From contig JAFAMS010000040.1 of assembly GCA_019233165.1 (NCBI GenBank), forward strand, positions 1 through 5,078: a stretch of 5,078 bases of DNA, written 5' to 3'. This document shows positions 1 through 4,676 of the stretch, in pieces. The notes under the pieces are model-generated. The model was given only the letters and a program-made list of their open reading frames with translations, searched no databases and had not been told where the DNA came from. The translations under genes and the position numbers were made by a program. Numbering within the stretch: position 1 is the first letter of the stretch; every line of letters starts with the position of its first letter. This DNA is from Vulcanimicrobiota bacterium (GTDB lineage Bacteria > Vulcanimicrobiota > Vulcanimicrobiia > Vulcanimicrobiales > Vulcanimicrobiaceae).

Positions 1-77
1 GCGAGCATCGTCATGACAAAGCCAAACGTCGTGCGATAATCCGGCTCGCCGGGAGCCGATCGCTCGTCTTTCCGCAT
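1..77 (-). CDS. Unidentified protein, N-terminal fragment (runs off the left edge)
   Basis: An ATG at 77 (minus strand) opens a frame of 25 codons that is still open at the window edge. The visible peptide begins MRKDERSAPGEPDYRTTFGF and continues VMTML. A short charged, proline/glycine-containing start leads into a hydrophobic stretch, which could be the beginning of a membrane segment. Too little is present to name a family. The main support for a real gene is the promoter: an extended -10 box ends six bases before the ATG, the spacing expected for a leaderless transcript, and there is no Shine-Dalgarno sequence in front. The gene is divergent from the block that starts at 200. Confidence 0.55.
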   Translation of the reverse strand, partial: MRKDERSAPGEPDYRTTFGFVMTML

Positions 78-83
78 GGCCCG

Positions 84-92
84 AGTATAACA
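84..92 (-). promoter_or_regulatory. Extended -10 promoter for the leftmost minus-strand gene (leaderless)
   Basis: Read on the minus strand, this site is TGTTATACT: a TGn extension followed by TATACT, five of six matches to TATAAT. Six bases separate it from the ATG at 77, so transcription should begin at or within a base of the start codon. No good -35 hexamer lies 16-18 bp upstream, which is common for extended -10 promoters. The assignment rests on sequence match and spacing alone. Confidence 0.5.
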
Positions 93-174
93 TGAAGGAT
101 GGAAGTAGCCGGAAGCACCTGAGAAGAACTCGAGAAGGCGGCTTTCGTTGAAAGTTCTAAGCGCGCTGATTGAC

Positions 175-182
175 TGACGTCA
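175..182. repeat. Perfect 8-bp palindrome TGACGTCA
   Basis: TGACGTCA is self-complementary and lies in the divergent intergenic region, 17 bp before the ATG at 200. A palindrome here could be a half of an operator or chance. A TTGAAA at 148-153 resembles a -35 box, but no convincing -10 box follows at the right distance, so no promoter for the plus-strand block is called. Confidence 0.2.
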
Positions 183-187
183 TGGTT

Positions 188-195
188 GGAAGGGA
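188..195 (+). promoter_or_regulatory. Shine-Dalgarno site fixing the start at 200
   Basis: GGAAGGGA lies four bases before the ATG at 200. The alternative in-frame starts, TTG at 170 and ATG at 182, have no purine-rich sequence in front of them. This is why the 65-residue version of the H-box protein is preferred to the 75-residue one. Confidence 0.55.
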
Positions 196-199
196 CTCG

Positions 200-397
200 A
201 TGCGGACGCTCGTGCACGACATCCGTAATCATCTCGCCGTCGCTGTCGCGAATATCGAGGCGATCGCCGACGGGAAGCTCGAGGCGACTCCGAAGCGCCT
301 CGAGGCGATCTTGCAATCCCTCCGCACGATCGACGCTCTCGTCGGCGGTCTCAAAGCGCTCCAAGCAGATGGCGTGGAGCCCGAGAATGGCGGCTGA
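200..397 (+). CDS. Small stand-alone histidine-kinase H-box (DHp-like) protein
   Basis: This 65-residue protein looks like an isolated dimerization/phosphoacceptor (DHp) helical hairpin. Residues 4-16 (LVHDIRNHLAVAV) match the kinase H-box, with His6 as the would-be phosphorylated residue, followed by Asp7, Arg9 and Asn10. The proline usual five residues after the His is replaced by His11. A loop around 24-31 (DGKLEATP) separates helix 1 from a second amphipathic helix at about 32-56. There is no ATP-binding domain, signal peptide or membrane segment, so it cannot phosphorylate itself; it would have to be a phosphotransfer or docking module, or a degenerate relic. Its 3' end overlaps the acyltransferase start by 11 bp, implying coupled translation. 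A generic two-helix protein that only resembles an H-box remains possible. Codon usage matches the neighbours. Confidence 0.6.
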   Translation: MRTLVHDIRNHLAVAVANIEAIADGKLEATPKRLEAILQSLRTIDALVGGLKALQADGVEPENGG

Positions 398-1319
398 CCT
401 CCTCCCTGAGACGCACAGCCCGCGGTTGCGTGGGCTCATTCACGAAGCGCGCAAAGCAAACCGAGTCCCGCTCGCAATCGTGTGGCCCCTCGATGGTCCG
501 AGCTTGCGCGCCGCGCTCGATGCAGCGCGACTCGGCTTGATCGAACCCGTCTTGTGCGGCTCCCGGAATCGCCTGCAGACGCTGGCGGCGAGCGAAGGGA
601 TCGATCTTTCGCCCGCGGAGCTCGTCGATGCTTCGAGCTCCGGGGAAGCGGCTGCCGCGGCCGTCGACTGCGCAGTACGGGGCCGCGTAGCGGCGATCAT
701 GAAGGGGACGGCCCATACCGATGAGGTTATGCACGCCGTCGTCGCTGCGCCGCAACTGCACACGGCGCGCCGGATGAGCCACGTGATGGTCGCCGACGTC
801 GCGACGTATCACAAACTCATGTTCATCACAGATGCCGCGGTCAACATCGCTCCCGACCTCGAAGCGAAGCGGGACATCGTCCAAAACGCGATCGATCTTG
901 CCGTCAAGGTTGGAGTGGAGACTCCGAAGGTCGCAATCCTGGCCGCGGTCGAGACCGTCTCCCCGCACCTCCCCGCCACCGTCGATGCAGCGTCGCTGTG
1001 CAAGATGGCGGATCGCCGTCAGATCACCGGCGGGATCCTCGATGGTCCGCTCGCTTTCGACGACGCGATCTCGCGGACGGCGGCCGACGGGAAAGCGATC
1101 GTCTCTGCGGTCGCGGGTGATGCCGACATTTTCGTCGTCCCCGATCTGGAAGCCGGGAACATGCTTTTCAAAGAGCTCGAATATGTCGCCGGCGCAGAGT
1201 GCGCCGGGGTCGTCGCCGGAGCCCGGATTCCGATCGTCTTGACCGGGCGCGCCGACGGAGAATTCTCACGAATCGCTTCGATCGCGCTGGGAGTGTTGTC
1301 GTGCGGTACGCGAGCGTAA
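387..1319 (+). CDS. ptb: Phosphate acetyl/butyryltransferase (Ptb/Pta family)
   Basis: A cytoplasmic enzyme that interconverts acyl-CoA plus phosphate with acyl-phosphate plus CoA. At 310 residues it has the usual length of phosphotransbutyrylase-type enzymes and is collinear with clostridial Ptb. Seen motifs: MKGTAHTDEVM (105-115), RRMSHVMV (128-135), LMFITDAAVNIAPDL (144-158), VETPKVAILAAVE (177-189), MADRRQITGGILDGPLAF (207-224), and the C-terminal family signature VPDLEAGNMLFKELEY (251-266). There is no fused MaoC-type hydratase domain, unlike longer bifunctional homologs. The ATG at 387 is chosen because GGAG at 376-379 lies seven bases upstream and the homologous region begins soon after; the frame is open further upstream only as a shadow of the H-box gene. 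It overlaps that gene by 11 bp and the cytochrome gene by 19 bp. No acyl kinase lies beside it. Acetyl versus butyryl preference cannot be read from sequence; database annotation may call it phosphate acetyltransferase. Confidence 0.9.
   Translation: MAADLLPETHSPRLRGLIHEARKANRVPLAIVWPLDGPSLRAALDAARLGLIEPVLCGSRNRLQTLAASEGIDLSPAELVDASSSGEAAAAAVDCAVRGRVAAIMKGTAHTDEVMHAVVAAPQLHTARRMSHVMVADVATYHKLMFITDAAVNIAPDLEAKRDIVQNAIDLAVKVGVETPKVAILAAVETVSPHLPATVDAASLCKMADRRQITGGILDGPLAFDDAISRTAADGKAIVSAVAGDADIFVVPDLEAGNMLFKELEYVAGAECAGVVAGARIPIVLTGRADGEFSRIASIALGVLSCGTRA
1289..1293 (+). promoter_or_regulatory. Shine-Dalgarno site for the cytochrome c GTG start
   Basis: GGGAG ends seven bases before the GTG at 1301 and lies inside the 3' end of the acyltransferase gene. 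It supports the GTG start, which also places a clean signal peptide at the very N-terminus. The longer frame upstream would add an arginine-rich stretch that is simply the acyltransferase gene read out of frame. Confidence 0.5.
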
Positions 1320-1789
1320 TCGCAGTCGTCGCCGCGCTCGCGCTCAGCGTGCCGGCCGCCTCGTCGACCGGAAGCCAAGCCGCGCTCGTCGCGCGGGGAC
1401 GGTACCTGGTCGCGTTCGGCGCGTGCAACGACTGTCATACGCCGGGATGGCGGGAGGCCGACGGCAACGTCCCCGTATCGAAGTGGATGACCGGGTCGAC
1501 GATCGGATTTCGCGGGCCGTGGGGAACGGTCTACCCGGCAAACGTCCGCGAACGCTTCTTCCAAATCTCGGAGTCACAGTGGCTCGCGATGGTGCGGACA
1601 CGCGCCGGGCACCCGCCGATGACGTGGGAAGATCTGCGCGCGCTCTCGATCGACGATCGCCGCGCCATCTACGCGTTTATTCGCAGCCTCGGGAAAGACG
1701 GGCCCCCGTCGCTTCCGAGCGTCCCACCCGAACGCGAGCCGACGACTCCGTACATCACGATCGTCGCGCCGGCGCCGCCGACGCGCTGA
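1301..1789 (+). CDS. Exported monoheme cytochrome c
   Basis: A 162-residue c-type cytochrome that would carry electrons outside the cytoplasmic membrane. Residues 1-22 form a signal peptide or membrane anchor (one basic residue, hydrophobic core VIAVVAALALSV, then PAASS). The heme site is CNDCH at 42-46, introduced by ARGRYLVAFGA, as in cytochrome subunits of dehydrogenases. GFRGPWGTVYPAN (69-81) is a conserved middle segment of this type. Met107 in GHPPM (103-107) is the likely distal heme ligand, followed by the closing helix LSIDDRRAIYAFIRSLG (115-131). The last 30 residues are proline-rich with no recognised fold. The GTG start overlaps the acyltransferase gene by 19 bp, so co-translation is likely, although no partner dehydrogenase is present to identify its electron donor. 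The 3' end overlaps the convergent membrane-protein gene by 35 bp. Confidence 0.87.
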   Translation: MRYASVIAVVAALALSVPAASSTGSQAALVARGRYLVAFGACNDCHTPGWREADGNVPVSKWMTGSTIGFRGPWGTVYPANVRERFFQISESQWLAMVRTRAGHPPMTWEDLRALSIDDRRAIYAFIRSLGKDGPPSLPSVPPEREPTTPYITIVAPAPPTR

Positions 1790-2486
1790 GAACTCGCACG
1801 GCAATCAGCGAGGCGATCAACACCGTCGCGGCGAGCCACAGAATCGCCGCTTCGTCTCCGGGCCACGCAACGCGAAGACCCGCGCCGAGCCAGTAAACGC
1901 CCAGGCTCGTCAGCATCACGCCGACGACGAATTTCATCGCGTTCTCGGGAACCTTTGAAAGCGGAGCGTGGAGGACGACGCCGGCAGCGACGACTATCAC
2001 TAGCGCAGCGGTCGCACCGATGACGGCCCATCGGAGCGACGTGAGGCTCGCACCCGCGATCGCCAGGACGATTAAAGCGACCTCGAGCCCTTCCAAAAAG
2101 ACACCGTTGAACGCCGTCGCGACCCCGATCCGGCTATCTTGCGCCGATTTGAGTCGCTGCAATTCGGCGGTGTAGATCGCGGTTTCATCGCGCTGTGCTT
2201 TGCGACCGGCGGCACGCAAGATCGCTTTCTTGAGCCATCCCCAGCCGAACCAAATCAAGAACGCGCCGACAATCACTTTGATCCAGTTTTCGGGGACGAG
2301 GTGCAAGATCGGTACCCCGACGGCTACGAGGACGCCCAACGCGACGAGGGCGGCAACCGTCCCTTGGAGCGCCGGGCGCCAGCCGCTCGTATACGCGACG
2401 GCCAGAACGATCGTGAGCGCCTCTACCATCTCGACGGCGCTGGCGATGAACGAGGTGCTCGCGACGGTCCAGGCATGCATCGGCAT
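1755..2486 (-). CDS. 7-TM membrane protein with duplicated ExxE repeats (COG4280-like, FTR1-like layout)
   Basis: A 243-residue integral membrane protein of unknown function, best matched from memory to the uncharacterised COG4280 group. Hydrophobic segments at about 11-32, 38-62, 68-88, 124-146, 151-173, 184-204 and 213-232 give seven helices in a 3+3+1 pattern. The two triplets are clearly duplicated: VEMVEALTIVLAVA (18-31) matches LEGLEVALIVLAIA (131-144), and VPENWIKVIVG (64-74) matches VPENAMKFVVG (179-189). Each first helix carries ExxE (Glu19/Glu22 and Glu132/Glu135). FTR1-type iron permeases also have seven helices with RExxE in helices 1 and 4, so metal transport is a reasonable but unproven idea; the FTR1 arginine is absent. 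A charged loop (89-118) joins the halves. It starts 19 bp after the STAS gene with only a weak ribosome site; ATG at 2480 is an alternative start. The 3' end overlaps the cytochrome gene tail to tail. Confidence 0.82.
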   Translation of the reverse strand: MPMHAWTVASTSFIASAVEMVEALTIVLAVAYTSGWRPALQGTVAALVALGVLVAVGVPILHLVPENWIKVIVGAFLIWFGWGWLKKAILRAAGRKAQRDETAIYTAELQRLKSAQDSRIGVATAFNGVFLEGLEVALIVLAIAGASLTSLRWAVIGATAALVIVVAAGVVLHAPLSKVPENAMKFVVGVMLTSLGVYWLGAGLRVAWPGDEAAILWLAATVLIASLIAVRVLSASAAPARRS

Positions 2487-2505
2487 TCATGACGTCTGCC
2501 CGAGG

Positions 2506-2808
2506 TTACGTGGTTGCGGTTGCCACCCGGAAAACCTTATCGAGCCCGATCGAGCAGAGCGCTTTGGCGATGCCAGGGCGAGTCGTTTGCAAGCGCAGGG
2601 TTCCTCCGACTTCGCGCAGCCTTCGGAGCCCGAGAACGAGCTCGCGGATCACCGCCGGGTCGAGGTAACCGATCGCGTCGATGTCCACGGTGAGCGTCCG
2701 CTCACCATTCTTCAGCGTGCTGCTGACCGATTCGCGCAATCCTTGAAAGTCGTACGTGGGTCCGTCGCTCGTCAGGCGGTGGTACGCTCCCGCGGCGGAA
2801 GCAATCAT
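2506..2808 (-). CDS. STAS-domain protein lacking the phosphorylatable serine
   Basis: A 100-residue single-domain protein of the STAS fold, the family of anti-sigma factor antagonists (SpoIIAA type) and related binding modules. The core runs from TLTVDIDAIGYLD (38-50) through a helix (51-66) to GGTLRLQTTRPGIAKAL (68-84) and the end helix IGLDKVFRV (87-95). In canonical antagonists the loop reads DSSG and its serine is phosphorylated by an anti-sigma kinase; here it reads DPAV (50-53), with neither serine nor threonine. The protein may therefore be a constitutive binding module rather than a phospho-switch. No anti-sigma kinase, phosphatase or sigma factor is in the window. The ATG at 2808 has a strong ribosome site. 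It sits 45 bp after the flavin oxidoreductase gene and 19 bp before the membrane-protein gene, so a link with the latter is plausible. Confidence 0.82.
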   Translation of the reverse strand: MIASAAGAYHRLTSDGPTYDFQGLRESVSSTLKNGERTLTVDIDAIGYLDPAVIRELVLGLRRLREVGGTLRLQTTRPGIAKALCSIGLDKVFRVATATT

Positions 2809-2816
2809 GTGCGTCG

Positions 2817-2826
2817 TCCTCCCTCT
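2817..2826 (-). promoter_or_regulatory. Strong Shine-Dalgarno site for the STAS gene
   Basis: Read on the minus strand this is AGAGGGAGGA, eight bases before the ATG at 2808. It suggests independent, efficient initiation on the STAS gene despite its position downstream in the operon. Confidence 0.6.
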
Positions 2827-2845
2827 TACGGGGACGACGCTATCG

Positions 2846-2874
2846 CCGGGCGGTTAGCGGCCGGTTAACGCCGG
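2846..2874. repeat. Imperfect hairpin with CGGTTA direct repeat over the oxidoreductase stop
   Basis: CGGTTA occurs at 2851-2856 and 2862-2867. The flanks (2846-2856 and 2866-2874) can pair over nine base pairs with two single-G bulges and a nine-base loop. There is no T-tract on either side, so it is not a typical intrinsic terminator. It might attenuate read-through or protect the upstream message between the oxidoreductase and STAS genes, or mean nothing. Confidence 0.25.
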
Positions 2875-3918
2875 GGCGAACGCGGGGACGACCTCCTCCG
2901 CGAAGCGGTGCATCTGCTCTTTGACCATCGCGTGCGGCTTGCGCCCGAAGTTGAAATACAGGATCACCTCGCCGATCCCCGACCGCTCGACGGTTTGAAG
3001 CTGCGCCGCGATCTTTGCGGGCGAGCCGAGCAAAATCGAGTTTGAATCGAGGCCTTCGGGCGTCGCCTTCTGCAGTCGCTCGACGATATCGACGAAGTAG
3101 CGCAGGTTCCGCGGAGCTTTCGAAGGATCGGAGGGAAACGACGGCACCAGGCACCTGAAATAGTCGATCAACGCTTCGCGCCCGAAGCGCTCCTGGCGCG
3201 GGTTATCCGCGATGTGGATAAAATAGCTGCAGCTCGACCGACGCGGGGCGTTCCCTTCTTGCTCGCAGCGCTCGCGATATGCCGCGACGCCCTTCGCCAA
3301 GCTCCCGTAGACCATCGTCGCCGCGAACGGAGCGTAAATGATGTTCCAGTCGTTCTTGGCGGCGATCTCCATCGAAAGACGCGAGAAGCTCGCGACGAAC
3401 GGCCGCAGCGGCTGTTGCTTCGGCTTCGGCCGCACGTCGAGGTCCTCAAAGCGGTAGTATTTCCCGTGATGCGAAAACGGTCCGGGCTCCGTCCAGGCGC
3501 GCCACACCACTTGCAGCGCTTCCTCGAAAATCTCGGCCGACTCGTCGAAAGCGACCCCGAACGGAGCGTACTCTTTCGCGTCGTATCCGCGGCCGGCGGC
3601 GAAGTCGACGCGGCCTCCGGAGAGCTGGTCGAGCGTCGCCCACTCCTCGGCGACGTGGAGAGGATGGTGGACGGGAAGCAAGACGACTGCAGGCGCGAGC
3701 CGGATCCGCTTTGTCGCGCCCGCAAGCTGCGCGAGAAGGACGTGCGGCGACGGATTGATCCCCAGCAAATTGAAGTGGTGCTCGCCGATCCAGGCCGAAT
3801 GAAACCCGAGCTCGTCGGCGTAGAGCGCCTGCTCGTAGATTTCGTGCAAGAAGCGTTCGGGCGTCCGGTCGTTGTTTGGATACCGATTGTCGCTGAGGGT
3901 GAAGTAACCGAAATCCAC
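2854..3918 (-). CDS. LLM-class (luciferase-like) flavin-dependent oxidoreductase
   Basis: A 354-residue cytoplasmic enzyme of the bacterial-luciferase-like TIM-barrel superfamily, which uses reduced flavin (FMN or F420) for monooxygenation or reduction. Seen motifs: MDFGYFTLSDNRYP (1-14), ADELGFHSAWIGEHHF (34-49), RIRLAPAVVLLPVHHPLHVAEEW (71-93), LDQLSGGRVDFAAGRGY (96-112), and the C-terminal LLGSPAKIAAQL with GEVILYFNFG (296-325). Length is normal for the family and no key segment is missing. The start is GTG at 3918; only one base separates it from the reductase stop codon, so translation is probably coupled, and no strong ribosome site is seen. Substrate and flavin cannot be predicted. Its place behind a thiolase and an acetoacetyl-CoA reductase may mean it acts on an acyl-derived or volatile carbonyl compound, but this is inference. 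Confidence 0.9.
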   Translation of the reverse strand: MDFGYFTLSDNRYPNNDRTPERFLHEIYEQALYADELGFHSAWIGEHHFNLLGINPSPHVLLAQLAGATKRIRLAPAVVLLPVHHPLHVAEEWATLDQLSGGRVDFAAGRGYDAKEYAPFGVAFDESAEIFEEALQVVWRAWTEPGPFSHHGKYYRFEDLDVRPKPKQQPLRPFVASFSRLSMEIAAKNDWNIIYAPFAATMVYGSLAKGVAAYRERCEQEGNAPRRSSCSYFIHIADNPRQERFGREALIDYFRCLVPSFPSDPSKAPRNLRYFVDIVERLQKATPEGLDSNSILLGSPAKIAAQLQTVERSGIGEVILYFNFGRKPHAMVKEQMHRFAEEVVPAFAPALTGR

Positions 3919-3919
3919 G

Positions 3920-4663
3920 CTACATGTCCAAGCCGCCGTTTACGTGAAGCACGGCACCGGTGATGTAGCTCGATTCATCGTCGACGAGAAACCGGACGAC
4001 GCGCGCAATCTCCTCGGGCTTGCCCAGGCGCCGCTGCGGGATGCGATCGACCACCTTTTGCAGCGCTTCCTTTGGGATCGCCGCGACCATCTCGGTCTCG
4101 ATGAATCCGGGCGCGACGACGTTGACCGTAATCCCGCGCTGCGCCATCTCGAGCGCGAGGCTCTTGGTGAACCCGAAGAGCCCGGCTTTCGAAGCGGCGT
4201 AGTTCGCCTGACCGATGTTCCCGGTTTCACCGATGACGGAGCTGATGTTTACGATACGGCCGGAGCCGCGCTCGATCATGTGCTCGAGAACCGCCTTGGT
4301 CATCCGGAACGCGCCGGAAAGGTTTACCGCTAAAACCTGGGTCCAATCGTCGTCCGTCATCTTGCGGACGGTCTTGTCGATCGTAATCCCCGCGTTGTTG
4401 ATGAGAAAGTCGATCCGCCCGAAACGATCGAGGACTTCCTTGACGACGCGCTGGCAATCGCCGGCGTCATCGACCCGCCCCTGGTGGACCGAGATGCTGG
4501 CGCCTTCAGCCTCGAGCTTCTCCTTGAGCTTCGTGGCCGCGTCACCGCCCCGGCTGTATCCGGCCGCGACGTCGATTCCGTCTCTGGCGAGCGCGCACGT
4601 AATCGCTGCGCCGATTCCACGCGTACCCCCCGTCACCAATGCGACCCGACCGTTCAGCGCCAT
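3920..4663 (-). CDS. phaB: Acetoacetyl-CoA reductase / 3-oxoacyl-ACP reductase (SDR)
   Basis: A 247-residue classical short-chain dehydrogenase that reduces a 3-oxoacyl thioester to the (R)-3-hydroxy form with NAD(P)H. The cofactor loop TGGTRGIG is at 11-18 and NNAG at 89-92. The catalytic set is complete: Asn114 (VNLSG), Ser142 (NISSVIG), Tyr155 and Lys159 (YAASK). APGFIETEM (184-192) and the C-terminal GGLDM follow. KMTDDDW, INNAGIT and the GGL-M ending resemble PhaB of polyhydroxybutyrate makers, and a thiolase lies 13 bp upstream, which together favour acetoacetyl-CoA over an ACP substrate. FabG proteins are nearly indistinguishable by motif, so fabG is the alternative name. The ATG at 4663 has a strong ribosome site. 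The next gene begins one base after the stop. Confidence 0.9.
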   Translation of the reverse strand: MALNGRVALVTGGTRGIGAAITCALARDGIDVAAGYSRGGDAATKLKEKLEAEGASISVHQGRVDDAGDCQRVVKEVLDRFGRIDFLINNAGITIDKTVRKMTDDDWTQVLAVNLSGAFRMTKAVLEHMIERGSGRIVNISSVIGETGNIGQANYAASKAGLFGFTKSLALEMAQRGITVNVVAPGFIETEMVAAIPKEALQKVVDRIPQRRLGKPEEIARVVRFLVDDESSYITGAVLHVNGGLDM

Positions 4664-4667
4664 CGTT

Positions 4668-4674
4668 CCCTCCC
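4668..4674 (-). promoter_or_regulatory. Shine-Dalgarno site for the reductase
   Basis: On the minus strand this reads GGGAGGG, four bases before the ATG at 4663. It fills most of the 13-bp gap after the thiolase stop, leaving no room for a promoter, so the two genes must share a transcript. Confidence 0.6.
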
Positions 4675-4676
4675 GC

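Noticed and set aside
92..151. A 19-residue open frame on the plus strand starting at ATG 92
   Set aside because: It has no ribosome site, the TATAAC in front touches the ATG so cannot be its promoter, and the peptide has no distinctive feature.
148..175. TTGAAA (148-153) with TTGACT (170-175) as a promoter for the plus-strand block
   Set aside because: The -35 match is fair and the spacing is 16 bp, but TTGACT matches only three of six bases of the -10 consensus, so I do not call it.
186..386. Extending the acyltransferase upstream to 186
   Set aside because: The added stretch is Arg/Ser-rich and is the H-box gene read in another frame; the ribosome site and family homology both support the ATG at 387.
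11..439. A 142-codon open frame on the minus strand
   Set aside because: It is antisense to the H-box gene and the acyltransferase start, shows no family motif, and conflicts with the promoter and start at 77-92.
1423..1896. A 157-codon open frame on the plus strand overlapping the cytochrome gene
   Set aside because: It is the cytochrome gene out of frame, with Arg/Ala-rich composition and no motif.
2846..2874. Intrinsic terminator after the oxidoreductase gene
   Set aside because: The stem is bulged and no run of T follows on either strand; it is listed only as an imperfect hairpin.
3214..3963. A 249-codon open frame on the plus strand
   Set aside because: It lies antisense across the well-supported oxidoreductase and the end of the reductase, has no recognisable motif, and is rich in Arg and Glu as expected from the reverse of high-GC codons.
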